Positions 13,301 to 28,100 of a stretch of 64,000 nucleotides of DNA are shown piece by piece. Origin of the DNA: Chrysaora quinquecirrha. Its lineage: Eukaryota > Cnidaria > Scyphozoa > Semaeostomeae > Pelagiidae. The translations under genes were made by a program, and so were the position numbers. The stretch is taken from NCBI GenBank assembly GCA_014526335.1, contig JACTAT010000061.1, positions 216,630-280,629 on the forward strand, in the 5' to 3' direction. Numbering within the stretch: position 1 is the stretch's first letter; each line of letters opens with the position of its first letter. The notes beneath the pieces were generated by a model. The model searched no databases, had not been told where the DNA came from, and saw nothing but the letters and a program-made list of their open reading frames with translations.

Positions 13301-16300
13301 AACAATGTTTGATCGTTTGGCGCAAAAAAGTTTTAAAAAAGAGAATTTTTCAAAAGCATCGAGTAACAAAGTGTTCTAATCTTTGCTTGTCAAATTATGT
13401 TTCGCTATATTCCAATATTGCATGCGAGATGGGCATGAAAGAAAACATGACATGTGAACACACACTATTTGGAAAACTCACCCCATGTGGGCATGCTACA
13501 CGAAGAGAACTGAATTCTTAATCATACCGCCACGTATTGCTATATGTGAACGAAGCGTCATAACACTTTCTCAGCACTGGTACAGCCGTGTCCCAACACT
13601 GGCACAGCCACTTTTGGCTACATCGAAACCAGGTTTTAACTCTGATAAGAATTGCACTTTTATCTGTATGAAATACCCCTGATCGAGCAAGCAAATTTCA
13701 TATGTTTAACAAATAATCTTTGATCGTTTGGCCAGAGACTAGTTAGAAAAATCAAAAGGTAGTAATACCTGGATTAACTTGCGTCGGAGCACCGAAATAT
13801 GTCGACAACGCTTCATCCAATTTGATAACCTGAAAACGTTTTCAGCAAAGTAAAGTAATTGCAAAAAACTCAAACGAGTAAACATAAGTAAAATCAAATG
13901 AACAAGCCATCTAGCAGCTAAAATCAAACAGGTTAGTCGGTGGTGTGACTAAGGCATTGGATAATTGGGTACACGCTTTTTTTATAAGGAACAACTTTAT
14001 AAGGAACCTACATGTAGAAGGACCGAAAATTTAAAGAACTTATACTACTAAAGAGAAAATCATTAAGGAATTTTTCATTGTTGAATATTTTTGTTACTGC
14101 AAACAATCCAGAATTAGAAGCCGGTTCCATTCATTTGCAGTCGAAAATCACATAAATTGTACTTTACGCATGTATCAAATGTTTCCTTGAGTAGTCTCGA
14201 GCTTTGCTTACATGCAAATGTCTCTGTACGGTAGTCATTAAACTGCATGTGCAGTTAAAATAAAGGAACTATTAAGGAACTTTTGGAACTACAATTGTCT
14301 CAAAAGAGGTAAAAAAATAAGGAACTTTAAGAACTAGGCCTTGAGCTACGTTCTTTATAAAAAAAAGCGTGTATTGACCCAAATACATTTTTAAAAGTCA
14401 GTTTCCACACCTTCAAAAAACTTGAAGTGAAAACTATAAGGCACAAAATGTACTTAAAACAATGGCTTTCTGCATCTCAAATTTTGACATGGCAATAAAC
14501 TCTGAAGTAAAGTGCAGCCATATTAGTCATATCAAGTATAGGGAAAATCAATGGTTATGTAAAAGATATTAGTTGAAAATTTTACCTTTTCAGAAGCTTT
14601 GATGAAAACTTCTTGATATTTTGCAATTTGCTCAGCAAGCACGACTGCCAAGACAAAACATAAGAAAACATCCCTATTGAACTTTCAATTAAACGTAGAA
14701 GCCTTAAAAAGAACCCTTCGTGGATATCTAAACTTCTATCAATAATCGCTTACGTTTCTATTTAGTACATTAGCCCCTTGAAGCTTAGAAGAAATTTTAT
14801 TCTTTTCAGCTTGTTCTGTTGTTGTTTCATAGTGAGTATTAAACATGGTCTAAACTTATCACATACCGTCCTTCTGCTTTCGACCTTCGCAGATGCTTGA
14901 AAAAAGAAAAAAAAATAATATCAAATTACAAACACAATAAGGTTATCGTATTGATATGCAAGCCTACAAACAGGGCTGCCTGGGGGCATGAGTGGAAATT
15001 ACTTCGAGTTAGTCCCTAGGGTACCGTGGGTGCAGACATGATGCTAGAAGAAGGATGGGAGAGCAACATACTTATTTCAGCGGCAATGAAAATGTTCTTT
15101 TCAGCAGAACAACGTAGCTATCGTGCTATAAGATCTTAATTTAGAAATATCTGAGATCCTTGTTCAAAGAATCAAAGAATTAAAGAACAAAGAATCGAAA
15201 TACTATTGAAATATATATTTGAGATCCTTCGATAGTTGAGATCCTACGATGGATTACCACCAGTTAATGGTGTAGAGCTGGAGAATGGACTAAGCGGGCT
15301 CTACTGAAGCATAGAATTTCTACATATTGTTCTGATTCTCTGGACTGGCATTGATATACGCCGAAGCCCCCACCTCTACACGACTACCTCCGATACCTGT
15401 CTGCTGACACCACTGGCTATAGGTACAAATACATACATTAAAAGCGTGAGCTTTCAAGCCTTACCATTTTAAATCGTTTTCTAGCTCTGCTCTAAGGTGT
15501 GGTTTGGACATTTCGAACCCCATTGAATCATAACCTGAAATGAAAATTTTGTCTTTGAATTTTGTGCTAAAAACGAATAAGAAGTATTTCTAGCAGACTT
15601 TTTACGAAGCATAGTTATCCTTGCCACCACCATAAGTATTTGTTGTTGTAGAGGCAGCCCAAATTGGCCAGATCAATGTGTTCAGTCGTAGCGATCTGCT
15701 GTTTTTGGTCTATATTTAATTACATGAGCGGAAACTGAGTTTCTTGTAATAGGTCTATATAATTAACAAACAAACATAGTTTTTGAGTGGTACGAAATTT
15801 CAACTCTAAAGAAAAACCACTCTTAAACATGATTAAACAAGCTAAGTAACATAAACACACCTTCAACTAGGCCCATGCCAAGCTCTCCGGGTATTAATGT
15901 CCGGTCCTGTTGTTCTCCTACATAATTCCGGTTTTTTATTGTTTCAATGTGTTCTGCGTGCGTTGCATCGGTGCCTGTATAGCGGTACAAAATTAAAAGA
16001 TATAGGATTATGGAAAGACCAACCTAAGGACCAACTTAAGGAAACATTCAAAGTCATACTCACCAATGCCGTGCTTCTCCATTAGTGCGATCAAGTCAGC
16101 CTCGGTGAGAAGCGAGGGCGGGCTTGTTTCACCGTTGACAAGCTAAGGATAACGAAAAGAGATTGAATTAGCAAGGGGGATTCACATTTATAAATGTTTC
16201 ATTGCAAACACAGTAATACAGTAGGAATTATATTAACAAAAATAGGCTACTAATAATGGGAAAACCGACGCAAAATATGCAAGAAGCTGGATGCATATGG

Positions 16301-19300
16301 AATCTTCTCTGTACTACCATGAAATTCAGGCACATACAGTATTCTTCCTGTCTTTCAGAGGTATGGGCACAGAGCGTCCACTGAATAGTCTTCAGTTAAT
16401 TAACCATATAATAAGGACTTCACTGAACGATCACATTTCCATTCTTGACACAAGATCCCATTATTATGCCTTGGATTACAGAGAGTTAGCGACTTTCCTC
16501 TCTCTTTTATGGTTACATTCACCTTGATGGGAACCACAAACTGCGAATCAGACTAGCTTTGGCCTTACAATCCTATCCGCGAGAATACGAGTAAAGAGCG
16601 GTTTACACCATAGGGCTATTTGCTTATAATTTACTTGCAGACCTGATTGTACGTAACTTACATGCAAGAATTTCACCCTGTATAAGGGTCTGTAATGTGT
16701 CTTGAAATTTAGATCGTGGGGTCATCATGCATGCAAGAAAGAAACTTAATCAACTTGCCCATAAATGTTTCGCCCTGCATGCCCAATTTAAACAATTTAA
16801 GTAGAGGAATCCCTTCTGACTGTTAAATCCTTGCATACACGTCACCCGCAAATCAAATTGCAAGTAAATAGCTCTAGCAAAAACCGCCCTTAATAAGGTA
16901 CAAGCAATCTTTAAGCGTTAGCGTTGTATATTTAACCAACTGACCTCGTCACCGCAAATTTTATGTTCTAGCTAGTATGTTATATGCCAAATGAATACAT
17001 GTATTTTTTTATAAGAAACTAAAAAATTGGCAGGGTACTCAAAGTTTCTTAAAATTTTCGGATTTTGAGTACTGAAAGTTTTTTACGAGCTTCTTACATA
17101 TCTGTATTGATGACATTGTGATTTTATCTGAATGATGTTCTAAACCTATATATCGATTGTATTTGGATACTTGTGGCCTTCCAGCTTTTCTGCGTGTCGC
17201 ACATACGTTATTGCATACAAAACATTGAAAACAAACTTGAATTTGTCACGGAATTATGTGAAAAGTTTCTTCGTCAAAGCTTTTCCAGTACTGGGGTTTT
17301 CTAAATTTTTCGGCCATTCGAGAGTCTGAGTTGCTTAAAAAGAGTTTCTTTTAAAAAAATACGTGTATGCAAAAATCGATAACACTGGTTTGTCAAAGTC
17401 AGATGAATGCCGTTAATATAAAATAAATGAAAAATTCACCTCAATATCATCAGGCTTGAAAACGGACCCTTCTTGGTAAGATGGTATTGTCTACAAATGG
17501 AAATAACTGCATTTAAACTGCTTCACCACAAAAGAAATGTCAAGGGCGCAGCTGAGCCATACTGCTGACCTGAGGAGGAGCTGTGATAAAGATCTAAGGC
17601 CCTGGCCAAAAGATTGTCGGTCAAACATTTTAAATTTGTTTTACAACAAATGTTTGATCGTTTGGCCACGTCCAAAAACATTGCTGTCACGCACGTAGGA
17701 ACAACGAAGTTATTGCTAATGCGCAAGCACGAACACCTTGTTCCTAAGAAATGTTGCTAGATGCTGAAATGTCGAAAGTTGTTGCAGTTTGCCGATAACA
17801 AAAGGAATGTTTGACAAAAAAAGTTGGACAGGCGGCCAAACAAATTCGTAAATATAGAAAGCAGTAAAAAAAGGAAGCAGAATTTGTGGCGTGATGTTTT
17901 TGAAAAGATTCAAAAATATTCTTTGCTTGACGCAAGCAAAACATGTTGGACGAGCAATGCTTTTGGACGTGGTCACGGCAAACGGTCAAACATTTTGCTT
18001 AACAAGCGAATTTCAAATGTTTCACCTACAATGTTTGATAGTTCGGTCAAGGCCTAACAAGGGGAACTTCAATGAAAAAATATCACGGAACAACAGTAAA
18101 AAATAAAATTCAGCTAATTTTCAACTTTCACAAAGAGGGCTCCTATAAGGAGCGATCGCTTCAACTCCTTGAACCCCGTCTAGGGCTATAACCCGGCTAT
18201 AAATCAAGGTGAAGACTGGTGATCATAGGGAACAACAACCAACGCGGACAGCAGGCAGAGTGACTGGAGAACACAGAGACATGCCACCTTGGATGTTAAG
18301 GAGAGGCAGGCAAAACTTTGCGGAATGTAGCATGCTATTTAAGAGGTTAATTTGGCTTATTAACATACGATGTCGAGAAAATTCTAAGAGGCTTTCTCTC
18401 TTTTTTTTACTCAATTCCTAGTGTTGATCTTATTCACACACTCTCGAGGCAGTAGATTTTTTAAATTTTCGTACATGCCTGGATTTTCTCTTTCATGAGG
18501 GGTACAGGATTAAGCTTGAACCACCCAATCCCGTGTTCAATTATGGAATAGTAGAAACGGTGGACAAAGAAAAGGCTAACAATATCAATTTAAGGGAGGA
18601 ACTTACTTTGGCATTCCAGTACTCATAAGTGTACACGTCAAGATAATTTCGTTCAAGAATCACAAGTCCATGAGCTGAAAACTGAATTTAAAAAAAGTTT
18701 ATAAAGATATCGCTAAATAAAAGTACCGAGCAATATCGGCTGATCTCTCTGAAGGGCTTTAGGGAACTCGGCCTTTATAATTGGAATAGAGTATCGTTTG
18801 GCTTGGCTTAGATGGCGCTGCTGGGTCAACTAAATTTCGCTTGCACACACAGCAGGGTTTGAGTGTTTCAATGTATGAGGTAGATGTGAGGGGAGGCCTT
18901 CTGAGGCAGTTGGGATGAAAGTCAAAACCAATGCATACTTTTGACGTTGACGTTCTACAATGATAAGATTATGAAAGAAATGAGCTATTCTTCTGAGATG
19001 CCTGCCATTACTGCTATTCGATCTGAGTCTAAAAGCTGTACTACGAAAACGAGACCATTTATTGAAAGCAATAATATGCGGAATATAACAGTAATAAGAC
19101 TTTGCAGAACTTATTATCACTTGAAATTGTACTATAAGAACATCCTCGATGCGATTTTTACACTATATCGTCTTAAGGTGAAATGTGGGAGTTTTCTTTA
19201 ATTTCCCACCCTCTTATACGTATGGGGCTGGGGTTAAAATCATACCCATGTTAAGAGAATTTCAGGGCCCAAAACCAACCAATATAGGCGGCACCTACCC

Positions 19301-22300
19301 GTACTCAAATTATACCAAGTAGCCCCACCCCATCGGGAACTTTGCAATGCAATTGACCCTGAGACTCCACTTGCGCCCTGACATACACCCAACATACCCA
19401 ATACAGTAATTCCCGCTTTTAAGAAACAAACATATAAGAAACTGCAGCCTGGAAAATCTCAGAAAACAATACGTAAACAATGATTGATTGTTTTTAAACA
19501 ATAGGCTGCACCCAAATATGTTGTTTCTTAAAAGCGGGGACTTACTGTATGGTTTCCATGCATTTCACGGAATGACAACTTCATGCGGTAAGAGGTACAA
19601 GGGGTGAAACTTTCCTAGGAAAACGAAATCTAGGCCCATGCTTTATTGCCTTTATTACCTTCTCGTCAGCAATGTTGATTAAAACTGTTGTTTCTTGGCC
19701 TCTTGCATCCTATAAAAGAGAACAGTTTCATTATTCTATCCTGGGCAATTTTTCAAAATCATTAATACTTTAAAGCCTGCTTTGCAATACGTCGCTGGCT
19801 ATGACTGAGATGTGGGCCAGGCGACGGTCTGAAAATACTGTACGTGCATGATTACTTCAGCGAAAGTTATCATTCGTTTAAAAATAATGTAGTTACGGTA
19901 ATAATGAAGCTATCATAGATTTGGAAATTTTTTACCTGAGAGAGGCAGGCCAGAAAGTGACGTACAATGAACTCATATACTCTTTTTTCGTTTCCCTGAA
20001 TTGGAAGAAATCAAATTAAGTATGCAGCTATGAATTTATACAAAACAAATAGATACGAGAACATTACTTTGAAAGAAGTTTATCTACTTTGAGAGTTCTT
20101 ACTTAACCCTATACAGCACAGGGACCGATAATTTCTAAGTCTCGGATATTTTATTATTGCCATGGATGGGAAATCTGCAATAAGCCGATAGGGGGACACC
20201 AACTGATTTTCGATACGATTAATTGATTAATTGATTGATTGATGAATGATTGCTTGGTCGGATGATTGACCGATTGTTACCTGCAATGTTGCCGTATACT
20301 TTATAGGGTGGATGGGTGGATGGGCGTTATCCGTCTTCTTTCCATTTCTTGGGTTGATGCCTTCATTCAGAAGGTTCACAGCGAATTCTAAACATGAAAC
20401 AAAGGTTACAAGGTTTAAATAGTTAATGAGAAATGCCTTCACAAACGACTAGATTTCTCTCTCGACTTTGCACTCGACTTATTACACGAGTCTCATGTTC
20501 CACTCATAAAATCCAGACCAACGACCACAGCAATTCGCTACACTGACAACACCACACCGCTACCAGAGCAGCTTTCTGACCACTACAACAACTAAAGATG
20601 GTAGCTGCGATAACTGCGACTTTGCACTATGCAATCTAGTGGAAAGTAGTTACGCCCAAGTTTAAAGCACTAAATAGTAGATTTTTTCAATGTACATTGG
20701 CTTTGAACTTTGCAAAAAATCTGCTGAATTAGCCTTTCTATAGCTGTTTAACTTGTTTCTAAACTTTTCATCCTTCAAAATAAGATGCGCAAATATGAAG
20801 AAAATTAGGCCCGTCAGCCTCTAAAACAGGATAAGGCTAAGAAAAGGCAAGAAAAGGCATGGTGACCTATGGTAACTACCAGAAAGACGAGAAGCCCAGA
20901 GAAAATGAAGGTTTATAGTCTTAAAGTCGAACATGAACTTTGTGATAAAACCATAGGGTCGCTGTAGCTATAGTTATACAACACCTATGTTAATGAAATA
21001 CTGAATTTTCAATCCTTCTACTATAGAGCAGAAACAAACTTACGGCCCCAGTTGGGATCTCCTGTTTGATTCTGAACAAGACCTGCCAAATCGAGATCTT
21101 TTGGAAAAATGTTTGTCTCCGTACGTGGATAGCTGATAAAACTGAAACAAGAGTACGATTAGTTAGATAAAGCTGACTGGACCCTGTCCATGTTAAGAAT
21201 CTGAAAAATGTAAGGAAAAGTAGCAGATTATCTAGCTTTCACGACCCTTACCCTTGTGTGTATAGTTTTTCTGCGATGGTCATCGTCTGCTTTGCAGAAA
21301 TCCTTAACTTTCTTGACACGGTTTTCTCTAATTCCTGTGGTTATGAATATTAAGTATGATTATTCAATGTATATTATAACCTGGTTCAAATGAAGAATGA
21401 GAACAATAAGAAGAGGAAGAAGTAGCAGGAGAAGAAGGAAGGAGGAGGAGGATGAAAAAAGAAGAATAAGGAGGAGGGAAAGGAGAAGGAGGAGGTGGAC
21501 GGGTAGAGGAAGAGGGTGAAGAGAAGGGGAGATCAGAATAAACACAAGCACAAGAAGAACTTCTCCTAGAGAAGGAGACGCATGAGAGAAGGAAGAAGAG
21601 GATGACGACGAAGAAGAAGAAACAGAAGAAGTAATATACATACCACAGTGTCGAGAGCGACGGGTCTCCATTTACTCTTTGGCTTCGAAGTTACGCTTAA
21701 AACAGTTGCCATTGGCCTCTGAAAAGGTATGGTGTTCAGTTAAGGGAGAATTGAAACGATCTGCAAAAGGTTACAAAATTTTACGAAATTTGCATTGTTG
21801 AGACAAACTTACGCTTTGGTGTTTATAATGAAAGGTGGAATTGGTTTCAGATTAACATAATTTTTTGCAATCTAATGAGACGAAAACTATCTCGTTGTTT
21901 TAAACATTCCAACCAGAATATCTTACCTCTAAACACATATTATGGAACATCCTACAAACACGCTCGTGAAATAGTCTCCCTCTTTCCCACGTGAATTCTA
22001 CCCTTTCGTTGTCTTTCGTATGGATCACTAGTAAGAAAAGTAAATAAAACATGAAAATCAATAAAAATCATTTGTGCAAAGCAATGTTATGAAACTAACT
22101 GAACAAAACTGACTGACTGACTGACTGATTGACTGACTGACTGACTGATTGACTGACTAACTGACTGACTGACTGACTGACTGACTGACTGACTGACTGA
22201 CTGACTGACTGACTGACTGACTGACTGACTGACTGACTGACTGACTGACTGACTGACTGACTGACTGACTGACTGACTGACTGACTGACTGACTGACTGA

Positions 22301-23092
22301 CTGACTGACTGACTGACTGTCTGACTGACTGACTGACTGACTGACTGACTGACTAACTGACTGACTGACTGACTGAATACTTCACCTTCACTTAACACCC
22401 GAGAATGTAAGGGGGGAAAGTATATTTACATTACCTTTTATCCTGTAGAATGGCTCCGGGATGAAGTCTTGAATTTGTTTGTACTATGGAACGATTTGAA
22501 AGGAAATTAGATACCAAATAATACAGTCTATGGAAAATTTAGAGCTGCGTCAAATTGGCAAGAAGCTAGCAAAAACAATGTAAAGTTACAGAATAGATTC
22601 GTAATGCAGAAATAAACTATTAAAATGTCTCACTCTTTCGACGACAAAACCAAGCGTTGGGAACTGACAGCTGCCTGTTGGAGTAAAACAACACAGATGG
22701 TTTAAGCCTGATTTCCATATCGTCGTAAGCGACGGGGAGGAAGGGAGCCACATGGGATTATTGTATTGGTTTGAAAAAACCCAGATCTACATCTGGCTAA
22801 GTACTGCATGCTAATACCAGTCTTCTCGAGATTTGCTATCGTGTTAAAGCAGCTCGGCTTCTGCTATTCTTATTCTTGGTCTAGTAGTTACAGTTAACCA
22901 CGTTCAAGTTCAAACACATACGTTTTTATTCGTTTCATTCTTAATTTACATATGAAATACACCACTGTCTCTATCTGTGTTTCACGATTGAGGACAGTGA
23001 CCAGTTCGTCTGAGTATTGCTGAATTCATGGGTATTCGTTCATTCGTCGTTTTTCTTCATGTTCATAACAAAACAGCTCAGTCAGTCAGTCA

Positions 23093-23144
<52 letters not shown>

Positions 23145-23168
23145 TTCAGTCAGTCAGTCAGTCAGTCA

Positions 23169-23211
<43 letters not shown>

Positions 23212-23519
23212 AGTCAGTCAGTCAGTCAGTCAGTCAGTCAGTCAGTCAGTCAGTCAGTCAGTCAGTCAGTCAGTCAGTCAGTCAGTCAGTCAGTCAGTCA
23301 GTCAGTCAGTCAGTCAGTCAGTCAGTCAGTCAGTCAGTCAGTCAGTCAGTCAGTCAGTCAGTCAGTCAGTCAGTCAGTCAGTCAGTCAGTCAGTCAGTCA
23401 GTCAGTCAGTCAGTCAGTCAGTCAGTCAGTCAGTCAGTCAGTCAGTCAGTCAGTCAGTCAGTCAGTCAGTCAGTCAGTCAGTCAGTCAGTCAGTCAGTCA
23501 GTCAGTCAGTCAGTCAGTC

Positions 23520-23552
<33 letters not shown>

Positions 23553-24825
23553 GCTCGAAGCAAAACAGAAAACAGCTCTACATAGATCTACAGTTCAAAA
23601 ATGCAGCGATGAGCGGATAAGACCTGCGCGTCTTGTTTCTTGTTACACCACTGCCCTTCGCGAGGTCTGAACCCATCAAGCGCTTCAGCGCTTCTATAAA
23701 GCCATAAAGTACAAAAGAATAATCAAGTAAGATACATTTTCGAAAACTACTCACCATAACTGATCAGCTGATCTGCTAAGACTTCAGGAAATCTTTCCTG
23801 AAGCCTCAGTGTTTGGAACCGCGTGAACGCAGCACCTGAAATTGATTTAAAACAAGCTTCTAGAGAAAACTACTCCTGTTTACGCTATTATTTCTTATAT
23901 GCAATCACTCTTTTCATTGTAATAATTAAGTCAGTTATTCTAAATACGGTTTCGTGTTAGATCTGCCAGGAAAGCAATAGGATCTACAATCTTGGACAGA
24001 ATATTTGGAAGTCAGTGCGAGGGCCCAATGCCCAAATGCCCTTCGCTTATGGAGGGTCGACAAAGAAACGAAGCTTCTCCAAAAATGAGGTGCATTTCGA
24101 TCCACATCTGGGCATCAATACCATCTTAGACATTTGTTTTAGAAATTCTGGTCTTTGTCCGTGGAGAGGATTCCCTCACTCGATATGTCTACCATTTTCT
24201 AGAAAAATGTTGCGCCCGAGCCAGATCTCTTTGAAAAGGTCTATTACATTTATTTGTGTCAAAAAGATTGAGATATGATCGTGTTACCCTGCCATTATAT
24301 CGAGAAGTTCATTATATAAATGTTTTGTATTTATTTGCTGGATGTCTGTATGTTGAAAATCACTGAAGTAGTTAAAAGAATATTCAACTCACCAATGCGT
24401 AAGTCTAATTCTCGTCTCACGTTGACTGCATTCGAAGTATTCTCATCTGGTTCACATAGATTCCTACAAGCTCTATAAATTGATCTAATATGAAAGAAAT
24501 GAAGATTTTAAGTCTCAAAGCTATAAGCCTTGGCTAAACGATCAACTATTGTCGGTCAAAATATTAAAACTGCTTGACAAAATGATTGACTGTTAGGCCA
24601 CAACAAGCAAAAAATATATGAAGAGAAAAGCAATGTTTCACAACCTTGCCAAATGGTCAAAAATTTTGTATGGCAAATTTAACACTTTACCATTAAGATG
24701 TTTGACCTAAAACGTTTTATCGTTTGGCTAGCAACTGAACCAAACAAAATAACCAAATAGCTAACGTACCCTAATAAACTAACCAACTAACTTACCAACT
24801 ATCTAACTAACTAACTAACTAACAC

Positions 24826-24860
<35 letters not shown>

Positions 24861-24892
24861 GACAAACTACCTAACTAACTAACCAACCAACC

Positions 24893-24924
<32 letters not shown>

Positions 24925-25117
24925 GACAAACTAACTAACTAACTAACTAACTAACCAACCAACAAACCAACTAACTAACTAACTAACTGACTAACTAACC
25001 AACTAACTGACAAACTAACTAACCAACCAACAAACCAACTAACTAACTAACTAACTAACTAAACCAACCAACAAACCAACCAACTAACTAACTGACTAAC
25101 TAATCAACCAACCAACC

Positions 25118-25188
<71 letters not shown>

Positions 25189-28100
25189 CAACCAACTAAC
25201 AAACTAACAAACTAACAAGCTAACTAACTAACCAAACCAACTAACTTACTAACTACTAACTATTCTCAACTTTGAGGCAATGAGAGGAGCAGAGATAGGT
25301 TAAGTGGGAAGGAGTAGACTTTGCCAAATTGGTAATAAATGGAGAATTCTTGCAAAAAAGGATATAAAAAGCTTACTGTTGTGTTATCTCGGAGAACTTG
25401 GCACGATAAACTCTAATATTTTGTTTAACTAAAACGAAATAAAAAAACAAGCATTAGATATTATATTAAGCTAAAATCTGTGCTTCAATAAAATCTTCAG
25501 GAAGTGAAATACCTTTAGGCAGTAATGGTTAGTTGGGTAAGGCAATCTTTCTAAACCCGCAGCCTCTTAATTTGGACTTAAATGTTCGGATAAGAAAAAA
25601 CTAGTAGGTTCACCAAATTTCTGCTAATATGCAATTGCACAGAAGATTTGCAACGTCCATTTTTCGCGGAACAACTTTACGTTTAAAAGACACCTGTTCG
25701 ATGAAAGGGCGCCATGACTGAAATTCTATAGGAAGCTCTGATGATGACTGTTGGAAAGTACAGTCGAATATAAAGTTAATAACAATTATTTGTCATCTTT
25801 CGTTTGTTTCCTAAATATGTTTAAGCTTCTGGTTATACTTTTCATCATTAAGTTGAATGCCCGATTGGATATATTTTCATAAAGGAATGTGATAAAAAAA
25901 CGTACGTCATCAATTAAGTTCTGCATCTTGTTTGTTTGTTTGCTTTTTGTTTATTCGCTTTACTTTCCCCTCAACTTACCATTTTTGCAAACATCAATGA
26001 TTTCATATCCAATATTTTCGCCTTCTCTATCGCCATCAGTCCAAATTATCAGGGCCTGGCATTTTCGAATCTCTCTTTCTAGTGTTCTCTTTAAAAAAGA
26101 ATTACATACATTTACAAAAATGTTAGGATGATAAAGCTATGAAGAAAATGTAAAACTTCATTATAAAAACGCCTTGAGCTGTACAATATACTTAAACATA
26201 AGTGAAAAAAGCGGAAATTTCTTTGAGCATACTTTTAAAGTAATGCGCGCTGCTGCGATGAGTGTCCACATGGGGAAAGGCTGGGCTTGGTGGGCTTGCT
26301 CCTTTGAAGGTGCTGTGGCGTCGTGGTGTAATCCAGCTGAATCGTGGTGTCAGAAGCTCAGTGTGGTCAGGGTTCGAGCCAGCCAAGGTAGCGTCACGGC
26401 CAGGGTCAAGGTGTCGATTAGTTAACCTACTACTGAGATCCTAGTGACTAGCGCTAAAACACCATTTCACCTTCACCTTCACCTTTAACGTATCAACTAC
26501 ATTCCACAGTCAACAATTTGGATCTGTTTCTGAGGAGTGTCAGAGACGAAAAGATGCTTTCAACTATGGCCGAAGAGGTTTCCACTCTTTTGGAGTATAG
26601 CTTTGTAGCGACACAAGCAAGATAAGCTCTGCTTTTCTTGGGCCGTGTAGAGTACATTTTATTATTGTAAATTGTATTTCTACGAATAAAAATGAATTGA
26701 ATTGAATTGAATTGAATATCAAATAGAAATCCTTTTGAGGATTATTAAGTGCTCTATTACCCCCACTTTAAACACATGCACCAATTAGCGTCAAGTCAAC
26801 ATTAGTGTAAGCCTGGGTAGGTGCTCCAGAGTAAAACAAAGAGAAATCTTTCCAGCTATAAATCATTAATTCAATAGAACATACCGATAAGTAACAAACT
26901 TAACAGAGTCAAGTCAAATTCGCTACAAGAGTACTATAGACTAGAAAAAGTCGAGTTCAAGGTTCTCTTCCATCAAAACCAACATTTATTGGACCACATT
27001 TTCTTCCCGCAAGGGATCATGGGCTGGGACAGCAATGTCCCCTGTGTCCATTCCTTACATTATCGCTCTCAAATTTAAAAAACTTGTTGGAATAAAAACA
27101 TGTGCCTAAGATGTTCCAAAAATAAAATTCAAAAAAAATGCATGGCACTCAATTCCTTTGTCTGTGATTATAAGTATGAGTTGCTTACCTTTATATTATC
27201 AAATTTATCAGGGCAATATCTTTCAACAGGCGCTGTGAACAGAGCTGAGGGTGGACAACCTTGCCTGTAACGAGAGAACAAGCTTAGATTAAGGAGATAC
27301 CTTTATTACCAAGCCTTTATTACCCTATGGAATATTCGAATGCAACATAATAATAGGCTGTTATAAATCCAAGGCCAAACGATGCAACATTTTGTACAAC
27401 ATTTGTTTTGTAAATCTGCAGAGGTAAATTTACCCCGGTGGCCAAAGGCTGCAACATTTCAAATGCAACAATTGTCTGCGTTATCATAAAAGAACTGGAA
27501 ACAAACCAATGATGTTATTTCTATGGTAGCCATGCTTTTGGCACACTGCAACATGGGTGGCCAAACGACGCAACATCGGGTTGGCAACAAATGTTGCATC
27601 TAAATGTTGCGTCATTTGGCCGGGTCTTTACCTGGTAATGCCCAGCTCTGTCCATAGGGTAATAAACCATATAATAACTGTTTCCTTTGGGCAATAACGA
27701 CAATATTAACCCTCAGCCTCTGTACAAAACTTGGCAAGCTTGGGTAATAAAGAGTAATAAAGGCGTAGTAACATAATAATTAATATAGGGTTATTATAGG
27801 CTTAATATATTGATACGTTTTTGCCCCCAGCAAATGACTCTACTCATTATCAATAGGTTACAATACTTCAGTAGCAATCAGTTGTCTGTTCTCGTCATCA
27901 ATACAGATTTCTTCTTCATTGTCATTCTCTTTCTCCTAATGACCATTATCATGGTCCCTGTCTGTGACTTAACTGATGAGGATGCATGCTTCCTTATTTG
28001 AATAATACACATGTGCCCTTCAATAGGGGGTGCCCTTTTGCAGAGTATTCTTGGCATCTATTAAGTGTTGTTATGTGACCATGACACTTTCACAGACAAC

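Noticed and set aside
13484..13625. Minus-strand frame with CQC and LRKC as the missing TOP3A zinc-ribbon exon
   Set aside because: It has no acceptor in phase 1, poor similarity to the ribbon, and the sequence looks repeat-derived.
21360..21671. Serine-rich minus-strand open frame
   Set aside because: It follows from the polypurine tract and overlaps a real TOP3A exon in another frame.
22087..23670. Long SVSQ-repeat open frames on both strands
   Set aside because: They are translations of tetranucleotide arrays lying in TOP3A introns.
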